A stretch of 64,000 bases of DNA from Prorocentrum cordatum. Lineage: Eukaryota > Sar > Dinophyceae > Prorocentrales > Prorocentraceae. Position 1 is the stretch's first letter. Each line of letters begins with the position of its first letter. The notes beneath the pieces are model-generated. The model saw only the letters and a program-made list of their open reading frames with translations, searched no databases and was not told the DNA's origin. Where the stretch lies: the NCBI GenBank assembly GCA_963575745.1, contig CAUYUJ010017971.1, forward strand, positions 482,894 through 546,893, read 5' to 3'. A program made the position numbers and the translations under genes. Below, piece by piece: positions 1 to 11,269 of this stretch.

Positions 1-1130
1 AGGAGGATTGGTGCTGGTTGCGTGACTATTGTTCGTACGGTCGCTCTTTGGCGTTTGATCATCCGCCTTCTTTTGCAGTAGTAGCACTACTTATACCAGA
101 GCGTTATCTTCGCATTACTCGCAATCGTATTACTCAGTACGGTGGTTCACAAGCATCACGTTATGGTCGGTATGTGCACCAACATTCGCATTACTCCTCT
201 CATCCGTCTTCGTAGAATTCGCAAAATCCTCGTGGGAACACCTGGGAAACCAGGAACTGGCCAACAAAAACCTGTCAACTGTATTGAATTTCTGCGCGCG
301 CACCTCATCATCACCCTCACCAGCGCCATCGCATTACCGCCGTGACTATTATCGTCAATCGCCGCCATTGCCGACATCATCCGCAAAATCATCTCCCTCA
401 CCGACATATGAACGTCATCGTCGGCACCGTCGTCACCAGCATCGGCGCCGCCATTGGCCGTGCCGTCGTGATCGCCACCATCGACACATCATCGTTAACT
501 CCATCTGCGGCCTCATCATGACATCGCGCCCGCCCGAACCACCGACCCCACCCGCCAGCGCGGCCTTTTAGATGCGCTGAAATGTTCCCACCGGCAAGCG
601 CCATCGCGGCCGCATCAGTTGTGCCAAACCAACTGCGCGCTATGCGCGCAATCGTGCGCGCGCCAGCGCGGCCGTTGACATGCGCTCGCAAATGCCAGTC
701 AGTGAACGTAAACGTGGCCGCATGGTTTTTGCTGAACACGTTGCGGGTGGCAGTGTAGGATAGTTGCGCGAGCACTGGGCTTGACAACCCAGTAGTGGCA
801 AAGCAAGTGCACCTCATAGCTCCCACCTCCGTAGCTCACACGACACAGCCTGCGCACACCACATAACGTACTCCGCACATCTTGCACCTCCACAGTGCAA
901 TCACTCACTGTTTGGGCTCCAAGCTGGTCATTATGTTAGTTCTCTTGCTTAGCATTCCTATCATTGCGCGAAGCGTTGGCGCTGACATGCTTGGCCGTAT
1001 CATCCACAACAGTCGTCTTATGATCAGTGTTGCTAATATTATTCGTCCGATCGATCCTCCACCCCCACTTCATCTGCACCACCTTTTCGATGTTGATTCA
1101 TCCTCGTCCTTCTCTTATTATGACCCCTCG
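1..1130. other. No gene recognised
   Basis: Moderate-GC sequence with short open frames on both strands, none with a recognisable motif or convincing codon bias. Loose repeats of GCCGCCATTG-like words occur around 340-470. I see nothing else that I can support. Confidence 0.4.
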
Positions 1131-1323
1131 CATAATCATCATCATCATCATCATCAGCAGCAGCATCAGCATCATCAACATCAACATCATCATCATCAGC
1201 AGCATCCTCATCATCATCAGCATCATGATCATCATCAGCATCTTCATCATCGTCCTCAGCATCGTCATCATCCTCAACAGCATCCTCCTCCTCCTCCTCC
1301 TCCTCCTCCTCCTCCTCCTCATC

Positions 1324-1412
<89 letters not shown>

Positions 1413-1560
1413 GTTATCACCACCATCATCAGCATCATCATCATCATCACCAGCATCATCATCATCGCCACCAACATCATCATTAACAACATCATCGTTA
1501 CGTTAAATGTCCGTATCATTCCTCCTCCTCCTCCTCCTCCTCCTCCTCTTTCCTCCTCCG
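1131..1560. repeat. Compound CAT/CAG and CTC microsatellite
   Basis: Interrupted CAT/CAG triplets (about 1131-1280) run into CTC triplets (about 1283-1320), a long CAT run (about 1321-1410), and after a break a second CTC run (about 1518-1550). Open frames across this block (poly-His, poly-Ile, poly-Ser) are by-products of the triplet period. Confidence 0.9.
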
Positions 1561-1794
1561 TTCCCTTCCTCGTCCCTCATCCATCATCCCTCCTCCCAAC
1601 AGACCGCAAGCCCCTTCGAACAAGCCGAGCCGCGTGCAAACGAGGACCCGCGTGCTCTCGCGGTACTTCCGTGACGTGTCGCGCTGCACCTCGACGCCGT
1701 CTGGGACCCAGTCGACGGGTACGCCCATGGGCTCTCTCCTGACCTGGGAGGCCGTGCTCGGGCGCTGCCAGAGGTGAGGAAGAGAGGCAAGGAC

Positions 1795-2260
1795 GAGGAG
1801 GAGGAGGAGGAGGAGGAGGAGGAGGAGCGGGGAGAGAAGTACAAGGCAAGCTAGGCGCGCTCGCGCCATATCTGACATCCTACCCCTCCCACACATCCTT
1901 TCCCATTACGCCAGCTTTTCTATATCCGCCGACGGGTGTCATAGCGGACCTGGAGCCCCACAACGGTCCCACCGCGCCATGCGCAATCAGAAGAGGGGGG
2001 AGCTGTGCGCATCGGAGGACAAGGCGGAGGAGGAGGTGGCGGATGAGCAGGAGGATGAGCGGGCAAAAGAAGGAGGATACTAAACCAGGGGACGAGAAGG
2101 AGGAGGAGGAGGAGGAGGAGGAGGAGGAGGAGGAGCGGGGAGATGCGGGGAGAGGAGGAGAAGGAGGAGAGGAGGAGGACGAGGAGGAGGAGAAGGAGGA
2201 GGAGGAGGAGGAGGAGCGGAAGGATGAGGAGGAGCGGGGAGATGCGAGGAGAGGAGGACG
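1795..2260. repeat. GAG triplet arrays with a conserved flank
   Basis: GAG runs at about 1796-1828 and 2095-2260. The unique-looking piece at 1845-1905 is found again in reverse complement at 10,994-11,055, beside a CTC run. It includes GTAGGATGTCAGATAT on the minus strand. The triplet tract therefore appears to be part of a dispersed element. Confidence 0.75.
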
Positions 2261-2734
2261 ACGAGCCAGGGGGCGAGGAGGGCCCATACACGCCACGCCA
2301 CCGCCGCCGCCACTCGCGCCACGCGCCACCGGCGGAGCGCCACTGCCGCCGAGTTGGCGCCCAATCGCCAGAGCCCGAGCACGACGCGCGCCTCGAGCGC
2401 CCCCTCCGCCGGAGCGCCCCCTTTCCGTGGCAACTCATGGGAGCGTCCCATACCATCTTGTTGGCCCTGGAGAGTCGACGAGAATCGGCGAATACCGACG
2501 CGAATCGACGCTACATCGGCGCTATCTCACATACTACCAGGCGCTAGCCGACGCTGAGACACCCTGGAAACATATTTACGAGGGCACACAAGGCTCCCAT
2601 GATTGCTACCGAACCCCCTGGTTCTCGCCCGCCACTGCCAAAAACCTGATCGACCCACGAACCCGGAAAGGGATTGAGAACTGCGAGGCATGGAGCCGTT
2701 TTTACGGACCTCAATTACATATTCAATCGGGCGT

Positions 2735-3012
2735 TGCCAGGGGGACATGCCAGGGGGACGCGCCGCGGAACGTCCCAAGGGACGCGCCAGGGGACGTGCC
2801 AGGGGACGTGCCATGGGGACGTGCCATGGGGACGTGCCAAGGGGACGCGCTACGGAACGCGCCAACGGACGTGCCACGGGACGTGCCAGGGGACGCGCCG
2901 CGCGACGTGCCAAGGTGACTCGCCGCAGGACGCGGCACGGTACGTGACAGGGAACGTGCAAGGCGACGCGCCAGGGAACGTGCCAGGGAACGCGTCAGGG
3001 AACGTGCCACGG
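2735..3012. repeat. Minisatellite, unit near GGGGACGTGCCA
   Basis: Degenerate tandem copies of a 10-20 bp unit built on GGGGACGTGCCA. Frames on both strands stay open across it and give Arg/Gly-rich products that I do not regard as genes. Confidence 0.85.
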
Positions 3013-3250
3013 GACGTCCCTGACCCAGGGCAAGAAGCCCGGGCAAATTACGTTACGTCCGCGCTCCCAGGGCAACGATCCATCGTAAATCACGCTGCGT
3101 CCGCGCTCCCAGGGCCACGATTCCTCTAAAATTATGCTGCGTCCGCGCTCCCAGGGCCGCGCTCCCTTGTGAATTATACTATGTCCGCGCTGCCAGGGCC
3201 ACGTTCCCCAGTAAATGATTTGTGTTCGGGCTCCCAGAACCACCTGGGCA
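3013..3250. repeat. 42-bp satellite, array 1
   Basis: The word CGTCCG or a close variant recurs at about 3014, 3055, 3097, 3139, 3181 and 3223, a period of 41-42 bp. Each unit has a CGCTCCCAGGGCCACG half and an AT-richer half ending near AAATTA. A second array of the same period and similar sequence lies at 35,140-35,600. Confidence 0.85.
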
Positions 3251-4489
3251 TCCTGGGGCGCCCAGGCCGCTCAAGTTCTGCCAAACAACCGTTTCGGTCG
3301 AGACTTCCTCAGATATACGAAAAGCATATTCCTTTTCTGGCAAATATCCAAGCCTCCAGACCTAGTGTTTTATCGCTGATTCTGCGCAAAACGCTCTGCA
3401 CCCCGTTCTTTACACTGGAAAGCGTGTCTGCGGACCCCGTTATTTATCGAGCATCCGAAATAGGGGGGTGCACTTTCCTCGAGCGGGCACGCGCGAAACA
3501 TATTCTCTCGACGGGAAGTTAGAGTTTACCTAGTTCATCGAGCGGAAATTCGATTGCCCACCTCAGTCGAGGCACAGGGGGACAGGTTTGACTACTAAAA
3601 GAAAACCCTGGGACCAGGCTCTTTCGACGGGGACCCTCTAGCCACGCAAGGAGCTGGATGGGAAGAAAAAGAGAACCATGACCACGAATAAACGCGGAAA
3701 GATCGTTGTCGATCTTGGCCATCCCGCATCAGTGCTGGGAGGCATCAAAGCGACGAAAGAACCGCAAAGCTTCCAAACGAGAGCCGCACCAGTAAGCGGC
3801 ACACGCAAAAGACAATCCCTGCATCGCCGCCATGCCTGGTCAGGGCCTTCCTGGACCCTGGCATGGTGTGTACGTGATATGGCCGAGGCCCGGAGGAGGT
3901 ATACATCATCCTGGACCCGAGGATGGCCCTGGCCAGGCACAGTGGTGTACGAATTCCTTCCGCGGACGGCACGTGTTTGCCACCAACCTGCTTGCGTGCC
4001 AGCGCCTGCCTTCGGGCGTCATCCACGCCGATGCGCGACAACAGCGCCAATCGCTTGACCGAATCTCGAAGAGCCGCGGCGATAGGCCAGCCCAGCGAGC
4101 GGGTTCCTCGTTACTCGCCTCCGCTCCTCGCGCATGGGGGCCGCCAGAGGCCAGCGCAGCCTGACTGCAGGGCGCACGCAAGCTGCTTCCTGGACGCGGC
4201 ATGCTGCCCACGGCGCGGCTGACAGCCACCGTGCTACCACACGGAAGGCCAAACAAGGACCGAAGGGGAATTTCCGGCCACGCCGAGCCCCGGCCGCGAA
4301 CAGGCCCCCAGACCTGGATCTAAGCAGCGGCCCGAACACCAGAGCCGCTCCGGAGCCCAGGGCGGTCCTTCTCTTCTGCTCCTTGGCTGCAGGCCGCCCA
4401 TAGTAGGAGGGAGTACGCCAGCCAAGCGCAGCACCCAACCCTGCGCGCCGCGGGATAGGGGGCATCGAGCGGGGCGACGGCACGTGGGC
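3251..4489. other. No gene recognised
   Basis: GC-rich from about 3,700 onward, with several overlapping open frames on both strands and no recognisable domain. The frames look like by-products of high GC. Confidence 0.35.
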
Positions 4490-4880
4490 GTGGTGCGCGC
4501 GCTGCCGAAACGGGTGTGTGTGGGGGGGGGGGCCCTCGTGCGAGCTCAGCAGGGATGGACGCAAGCAGGCGGAGCTCCCTGTGGGGCGCACGATGCGCAT
4601 GAGGGGTCTGCCGAAAAAGGCGAGTGAGCCACATGAGAAATCCTCCGCGCGGGCCGCAACTTCCTCCTACGGGGCACGATCCGTGCGAGAGGTGTGCCGA
4701 ACAGGACGGGGGGGGGGTGGCGCATGCGAGAGGCCGTGGACGGAGCTCTTTCTGATACTCGGTACGTGTAAGGGGTGTGCCGAAATTGAATGGGGGGACG
4801 TTCTACGCGTCTGAATGCCCCCGCTCCATATGGGGCCGACGTGTGTGAGGGTACCGACCGAACAGACACCGGCCGCGTAC
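4490..4880. repeat. Imperfect tandem repeat of about 80 bp
   Basis: A block with GGGGCACGAT..CGTG..AGGGGTGTGCCGAA recurs near 4585, 4674, 4753 and 4829, at spacings of about 77-89 bp. G-runs in each unit vary in length. Confidence 0.6.
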
Positions 4881-5562
4881 GCAATTTTTGTCTTGCCCCC
4901 ATAGTCGTGGGCACCCACTTGTCTGGAGCGCGGCTTTGAATTGCGATACGCCGTGCGGGCGCTGGCGACTCGGAGGCCCCACACATCGGACGGAGCCCAC
5001 ACCCCTTGCGAGCGCCTGCCCACCCCCCTCCTGTGGAGTGAAAGCCGAAAGCATGTGAACAGACAAAAACAAACCTATTGTTAAGAGAAGCTTGTGTAAC
5101 AGAAGGTGTACAAACATTGAATCCATTAACGAGACAACGCTTATGAAACAGATCAATGAAGCTCAATAGTCGTGAGGACACGTGATCGATTCACTGCTCG
5201 AACCGTGTCGCGATCCTTGTGCAACGGCCCTTACGTTCGAACTTAGCGCCGCAACGTTTTCATGAAATTGCCATCGCAAGGACACATCCACCACCGACGC
5301 TAGAATTCAAAACCTTTTGCGACGCGAGAGAGCGTACGCGGTCGATTTACAACGGGCCAGATTACGCGGTCGATTTGAAACGGGTCCGACGTGGCACACC
5401 CGCACTCGCACTGGGGCCGTAGGTGGAGTTCCGCATGCGGCATGCGTGCCGAATCCGACATGTGGGCAGCACGGGTAGAGGCTGGCAGCGCAAAAGCAAC
5501 AGCAACTTCAGCGAGTGGCAACGAAAGTCGGCGGCGAGCGAGGGGGGGGAAGGAAAGGAGAA
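4881..5562. other. No gene recognised
   Basis: Mixed-composition sequence without clear coding or repeat structure. Confidence 0.35.
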
Positions 5563-5785
5563 GGCCTTCTCAGGAGGCGGCGGGGCTTCTCAGAAGCCCT
5601 CGGGCCTTCTGAGAAATTTCCCGTGCCTTCGGGGAAGGCTCAGAAAACTTCTCTGGATGCCCGGGGCCTTCCGAGCCTTCTGAGAAGGCCCGCCCCTTCT
5701 GACTTCCCCCCCTGGCTCGCCCCCGAGAGAGAGAGAGAGAGTCAGCGCCAGCGGCTGGCAGAGGCTGCAGCGGCAGGGCAGCGGG

Positions 5786-5832
<47 letters not shown>

Positions 5833-5883
5833 CACGCAGCAGCAGCAGCAGCAGCAGCAGCACCACCACCACCACCACCACCA
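5563..5883. repeat. Palindrome cluster followed by GCAG/CAG/CAC microsatellite
   Basis: Between 5563 and 5700 short palindromes around CTTCTGAGAAG recur, for example CTTCTCAGAAG and GCCTTCTGAGAAGGC. A related cluster lies at 20,680-20,800. A short GA run (about 5725), GCAG units (about 5785-5832), CAG units and CAC units (to about 5883) follow. Confidence 0.7.
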
Positions 5884-6519
5884 GGGGCGAGCAGGAGGGG
5901 ACGCGCAGCACAACGGAGACGACGCCACGGCCCAACTCGACGGGAGGGCTCGGAGCAAGAAGCTGCTGGGCCCGACGAGCGCGTGCATAGCGAGCACCAC
6001 CCGGGCGGAGGGTACCCGCGCTGCCCGAAGACGGGGAAGCAGGCAGGCCAGCCGCGCAAGCCTTTGCGCGGGGTGCACGAGGGCACGCCGAGCTGGGGCG
6101 ACAGGCCCGGCAATAGCCTCCAGCATCTGAAGCTGGAGGCTCGCAGTCGGCGCACTGCTCTCGAGAAGAGCGGAGGGCCTGGGAGTGAGAGGCTCGTCGT
6201 CGGAAGGGGCCGCGAGGAGGGACAGGGAGGATATTCGGGGCAGCGAGGAGGGCCAGGGGCGACGGGGACCAAAGGCCGGGCGCGAGAGAGAGGGAGAGAG
6301 GGGAAGGAAGGCCCGGATGCTCTTTCTGGGGACGTTGCTGGAGCCACTCGCTCCGCTCCTGCGTCGATGCCGCATCGAACGGCCGTCGACTTGAGCCGAA
6401 CCGGAGCCGAGATCGAGTCGCGCTGTGAGTCGAACAGATCCGTCAGGTGGAGCCCCTGGAAGGGCGCCGAACCGAACATCTTAGAGAGCGGGGGAGGAAA
6501 GGTAGGGGCAGGCCAAGAC

Positions 6520-6623
6520 CTTCTTGCGGCCCCCGTCGGAGAACTTCTCCCGGGCCTCCACCGGCGTGTAGCCGTGCTCCGTCGGGTCGCCGGAGTGCAG
6601 CCAGGCGCCGCAGCCCGCGCACC
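6520..6623 (-). CDS. Candidate exon with a YqeH/NOA1-like zinc motif
   Basis: Read on the minus strand, this segment gives R-C-A-G-C-G-A-W-L-H-S-G-D-P-T-E-H-G-Y-T followed by a charged stretch and another Cys. The spacing C-x-G-C-G, then D-P, then G-Y, resembles the N-terminal zinc motif of YqeH/NOA1-type circularly permuted GTPases, which act in ribosome assembly. The second Cys pair and the GTPase motifs are not visible, so this would be one exon only. A pyrimidine-rich tract ending in CCGAG sits just upstream in the sense direction and could be the acceptor. Codons end mostly in G or C. The intron side toward 6,890 carries a MITE. The family call rests on about 25 residues. Confidence 0.4.
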
Positions 6624-6725
6624 TCGGGGCAGGGGGCTGAGGTCTTAGGGCTCTAGGTCACCTCGCGCGGCCAAGCAGTTTCAAAATAACTCGGGCAGGG
6701 ACGATCAGCAAGACGAGTGGTAGGT

Positions 6726-6884
6726 TTAGGTCGGGCATGTCCCCCTACAGGCGGATGCTGGACGAAAAATAAAACATACAAAAAAAAATACCCCCGAATA
6801 GCCAAGCTTGTCCAAAAATCGTCCCCTGACTATTTTTGGACTATCTTCGAATACTCCTTCCGTAGAGGGACAGGCCCGACTTAA
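6726..6884 (+). mobile_element. MITE family A, copy 1
   Basis: A 159-bp element with terminal inverted repeats: the left end begins TTAGGTCGGGCATGTCCC, and the reverse complement of the right end begins TTAAGTCGGGCCTGTCCC. The interior is AT-rich. TA at both edges fits a TA target duplication, as in Tc1/mariner MITEs. Four more copies lie at 7730, 25941, 27438 and 30244. There is no coding capacity. Confidence 0.85.
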
Positions 6885-6889
6885 TGGCA

Positions 6890-7612
6890 GGTCTCGCCTG
6901 GATCGCCGGCTGCGGCCCAGCGGCCTCGAAGGCGACGACGGCGACGACGAGCTGGAATTCTCGGCTGCATCGTCCGCCTCCCCGCGGGGCGCGGCGATCC
7001 CCCGCCCTGGGCATTCCCGACTCGCTTGGCCGCATCGCCTGCGCCCCCCCGGGATGAGGCGCGGAGGGCGGCCACCTGCGCGCCTCCGCGCTGCGACACT
7101 GGAGCAGGGCAGCTCCCCTGCCGGGGCCGAGACGCGCGAGGGGCGATCACCTTCGCGCCCCCAGGGGCGGCCGTGGCGCTGGAGAGAGCGAGCGACGACC
7201 AAGAGCGCCTGCGTGTCGCCGTTCCGTGCGCCTGGCCAATCCTCGCCGTCGCGTCTGCTCTGCTCGGCACGCGTCGGCGGAGCAGCATGCGCCCCTTCCG
7301 CCCCTTTGGTCATCTCCTTTTGGGGGGGCGAAGCCCGGGCCACGCGCGTGCCGCCCAGAGCAAGGAGGGCAGCGCTTGCGACCTGGGCGGCGAAAACGCC
7401 AGCCCTGCAGCATGGAGGAGCAAGAACTGGAGGGCTGGCTGGTGGCCCGACGGCAGACTGCGGGTCCCGCGGGGACGGGGCCTCGGAGTGCGCCCACTTG
7501 GTCAGGCCCTTGGCCAGAGCCTCGTGAACGGCCTGTCGGCTGCAACACCCCAGCGCCATGCCGAGAGAGGTCGGGGACGGGCCTCGGGAGGCCCCTGCCT
7601 GCCGGGGCACAC
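6890..7612 (-). CDS. Coding-like GC-rich stretch, product unknown
   Basis: One minus-strand frame stays open from a possible acceptor (GGCAG then GCAGG near 7,610) down to the MITE at 6,884. It has mostly GC-ending codons and an ordinary amino-acid mix near its start (ATG at about 7,559, then A-L-G-C-C-S-R-Q-A-V-H-E-A-L-A-K-G). No domain is recognised. It could be an exon upstream of the zinc-motif exon at 6,520-6,623, with the MITE inside the intervening intron. Other frames are also open, as expected at this GC, so the call is weak. Confidence 0.25.
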
Positions 7613-7729
7613 CCCTCAGTTCTCGACGACACGGCGAGGCGCAGAAGGGAGCCAACAGCTGGGCACATCAAGGATCCGCCCGCCCCTTCCGCCAAACCAT
7701 TGCGATCTGCCGCAACAGGCCGCTAGGAT

Positions 7730-7887
7730 CAGGTCGGGCAGATCCCCCCGCAGGCAGATTTTGATAGAAAAATGAAACATAGTCAAAACATGTTCACACA
7801 TAGTCGAAAATGGTAGGAAACAATCGTCCCCCTACTATTTTGGCTATTTTTGAAGATTCCTCCTGCAGAGGAACAGGCCCGACTTAA
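7730..7887 (+). mobile_element. MITE family A, copy 2
   Basis: About 158 bp. The left end reads AGGTCGGGCAGATCCCCC, with its outermost bases changed; the right end is GGAACAGGCCCGACTTAA. The AT-rich interior is similar to copy 1. Confidence 0.8.
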
Positions 7888-7971
7888 CGCTAGCGCGGGA
7901 TCCGCCCTGGGGCTGGGACCACTCGGGATGTGTCCTGCCGCGGCGGACTCCCTCACGCGAGAGGTGAGGAG

Positions 7972-8226
7972 GAGAGAGAGAGAGAGAGGGAGAGAGAGAG
8001 AGAGAGAGAGAACAACAAAACAAAAAGACACCGCCTGCCCCCAACACTCCCCCCGCGCAGCTTCGACGCCTCGGACGCCCCGATGCGGAGGAGGAGGAGG
8101 AGGAGGAGGAGGAGGAGGAGGAGGAGGAGGAGGAGGAGGAGGAGGAGGAGGAGGAGAGGAGGAGGAGGAGGAGGAGGAGGAGGAGGAGGAGGAGGAGGAG
8201 GAGGAGGAGGAGGAGGAGGAGGAGGA
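7972..8226. repeat. GA run and long GAG triplet array
   Basis: A GA dinucleotide run (about 7973-8010) and an almost uninterrupted GAG array (about 8086-8226). The poly-Glu, poly-Gly and poly-Arg frames over it are artefacts of the repeat. Confidence 0.9.
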
Positions 8227-8231
8227 ACACG

Positions 8232-8402
8232 ACGTAGACACGAGCTATCCGAAGTTCGCGCGTATTTCTAGGGTCGGCGCTGGACCGACCCACCTCCTGG
8301 CGCGCGGAGCGCGCCGGCGGCTGCGCCGGGGGCGCCGCCAAGGGGGAAGTCCAGCGCAGATCCAAGGATCCGCGCGGACTTCCGAAAATTCAAATTCTAC
8401 GT
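8232..8402. mobile_element. MITE family B, copy 1
   Basis: A 171-bp inverted-repeat element. The ends are ACGTAGA and TCTACGT, and inner arms of the type CGAAGTTCGCGCG pair with CGCGCGGACTTCCG. Further in, GGATCTGCGCTGGAC-like arms flank a GC-rich core. It shares this architecture with the element at 22,818-22,963. Confidence 0.65.
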
Positions 8403-10423
8403 ATGCAGATTCCAGCGTCTCTCCCAGCCCAGAAGCGGGCTGCAGTGCTGTCCGGGTCCCGCGCCCAGCCGGCCGCCTCCCCACAGCCGGGCGTGCCCGG
8501 GGTGAGCGCGAGCACGGAGGAGGCGCTCGGAGCGTCGGCGCCTGTCCCGGCACGGCTCGGTGGAGCCCTGTGCCGCAGGCTCTCCCAGCGGTGGCAGTGG
8601 GCAAGAAGGCACTCCAGGGAAGAAGCTGCTCCGAGCGAGGTACCAGCGCGGATGCGCGGAGGTGCACTGCGAAGGCTCCAGAGTCAGATGCGGCGGCAGG
8701 GGAGGCACAGAGGCTGTGAGAAACAGTGGTCGGGAGACGAAGCTTCCGAAGCCCGTTCTGGTCGGGCTGTTGTGCCCGCGCGGTGCACCAAGCGGGTCGG
8801 AGGGCCACGTAGCGTGTTAATGGCGCAGCGAGAAAGCCTGCCCCACCTGGCAACACGTGACTCGGAACAGGATTGATTTTGCGCCCGCGACCGCACGCAG
8901 GATTACCATGTTCCTCCACCGTCGCGCATGTCGAACCAATATGTATGCCAATCACAAGCACTGGTCCCTCGCGTCTGGTGCATTCGAGCGTGGACCCCAA
9001 ACACCGAGTTCCACCATGCAAGCGCAGGGTAACCGAAGAAAAAAACGAACACACAAAACGAATGCAACACTGTCCTTTGCGTGACCCATGGACGCAACAT
9101 ATGGCCACGAAGAACCAGCGGCACTCATGGCGCCCCCTATCTATGGCAGCAAACCAGGTGCACAACGTACAACTACGGCAAATCGGTGACACTTTCCTTT
9201 TGCGATCCCTGAACTCAGAAATAAGCACTTCTCAGGCAATGCGCAATGATGTGGAAAACAAGCCGCTATCGGAACGAAACGCATCATCCCCCCCCTTTTC
9301 TCCTCCCCCTCCCCTCCTTCCTACGCCGCAGCTCCGCCCCTCGCTTCTCCACCCTCTGCCCTCCGCCCATCCGTTCTTATCTCCCTCTCTCCTCTGGGAA
9401 AGAACCAGACAGGAGCAAATCGGGAGTACATGGGATCTGGCGGTTCTGGAGAGCGCATCGGACGACGCGACCAATCCCGAGCGCTACGGAACGCCCTGGG
9501 GGCATTCCGGGACGTCCTGGAACGATTCGTCCCGCTCCTCTCCCCGACCGATTTCCCCCTTCCCCCTCCCTCCTCCGCCGCCGCTCCGCCCATTCATCCT
9601 CCGTCCTCGGCCACTCCCTCCTACTTCCCCTCCTGTTCATCTTCCCAACACACCATTCTTTCCTCGTCCTTCTGAGAAGAAGCCAGGACCAGGAAAAGAT
9701 CAGACCAGAACATGTCGATGATCCCTGACATCCGGTGGGGTGGGATAGCGCGTCGAGCGACGCGGCTGCGCCAGGGCGCTCCAGAGTGTTCTGAGAGCGT
9801 TCCAGAAAGCTCTGGATTAGACCGTTCCTTGCCTAGCCCGGTCTCCCTCCCTCCCCTTCCCTCCTGCGCCGTTCTGCCCCTTCCTCCTCCGCGTCCCCCC
9901 TAGAGCGCCGCCCTCCTTCCCCTCTTCTTCTCCCCTCTTGCGGGCCCATGGACCTCGGCACCCCAGCAGGGCTCTGAGGACGGATCGTGAACAGATGTTG
10001 GCAAAATCCCTGCACGCGTTGTTTTCCCTCTCCTTTCCCCTACCCTGTTTCCTCTTCCCTTCGTCAACACGCATTCCCCTAATTAGATTCTTCCCTGCTC
10101 TCTACAATTTCCCGATATAACAAGAATACTCTCATCATATCTGGTGGTTCCAACGCCACCCGGGCGCACAGTTCTCCCATCAACCTGATTTCAGAACTTA
10201 TAAATCAGATGTGTGCGTTTCGGTCGAAGAGGTGGGCCACGTTTCAGGATCGGTGCTGTGCTCCCGTCGTTCACAATGGCGTTACCGCCAGTGCGGGCCA
10301 CGATGTTGGATCCGACTCTTTCGTCATCATTGAGGCCACTTCCTTCCCCTCCCCCGCCTTCCCCTGGTCATCCCGTTCCTCGGGCTACTTCTCCTCATGT
10401 TCGTACCGCTCTCCTCCTCATCA
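8403..10423. other. No gene recognised; pyrimidine-rich repeat pair
   Basis: Two related blocks of C/T-rich sequence (about 9,290-9,600 and 9,650-9,910) each carry a GC-rich centre with TCCAGA and AGAGCG-type words. A similar piece occurs at 32,930-33,000. I see no credible gene. Confidence 0.4.
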
Positions 10424-10517
10424 CATTCCTCCTCCTCCTCCTCCTCCTCCTCCTCCTCCTCCTCCTCCTCCTCCTCCTCCTCCTCCTCCTCCCCCCCTCC
10501 TCCTCCTCCTCCTCCAC
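10424..10517. repeat. CTC triplet array
   Basis: A near-perfect CTC run interrupted by a short C-run near 10,490. Confidence 0.9.
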
Positions 10518-10639
10518 AATTACTCAATATGAATACTAATCTCCCCCTTCCCCTGATGACGGTTTGAAAATATTAGCCCCCCCCGCGTACTGTTTTGTAC
10601 ACACAGGATTCCCCGGAGTTGGGTTTTCGCCTGCATTTT

Positions 10640-10845
10640 TTCCAAAATGCTGCTCTCGCTGAGGCGCCGGCCTCATTTTCGGGCCCCGCTCGTTCCGAAT
10701 CGTGCTCCCGCTGCAGCGCGGGCCTCATTTCCGTGCTTCCGCTCGTTCCGATTCGTGCTCCCGCTGCAGCGCTGGCCTCATTTCCGCGCTTCCGCTCGTT
10801 CCGACTCGTGCTCCCGCTGCAGCGCTGGCGTCATTTCCCGTGCCA
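10640..10845. repeat. 53-bp tandem repeat
   Basis: GCTCGTTCCGA recurs at 10,688, 10,741 and 10,794, an exact 53-bp period. Each unit contains CGTGCTCCCGCTGCAGCG and a CCTCATTTCC piece. Confidence 0.85.
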
Positions 10846-10993
10846 TGCCACGGCATGCAATGCAATGCTAGGTTGATACTACGCTTTGCGGTGCTCTTCT
10901 ACGCCATGCCGCCGTGCTCTACAATGCATCGCGTACCCTTTCGGGATCATTGCCCTGCTCGACATCCGACTGTGCGAGTAGAAGGGGATCTAC

Positions 10994-11262
10994 GCCATGG
11001 TAAGGGATGGGAGGGAGGGGTAGGATGTCAGATATGACGCGAGCGCACCTAGCTTGTCCTCCTCCTCCTCCTCCTCCTCCTCCTCCTCCTCCTCCTCCTC
11101 CTTCTCCTCCTCCACCTTCCTCCTCCTCCTCCTCCTCCTCCTCCGCCTCCGCCGCCTCCTCCTCCTCCTCCTCCTCCTCCTCCGCCTCCTCCTCCTCCTC
11201 CTCCTCCTGCTCCTCCTCCTCCTCCTCCTTCTCCTCCTCCTCTTACTCTTCCCCCCCCTCCT
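10994..11262. repeat. CTC array with the conserved 5' flank
   Basis: The flank (10,994-11,055, with GTAGGATGTCAGATAT) matches 1,845-1,905 in reverse complement. The CTC run follows to about 11,262. A weaker relative of the flank lies at 13,248-13,275. Confidence 0.75.
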
Positions 11263-11269
11263 CCTACAA

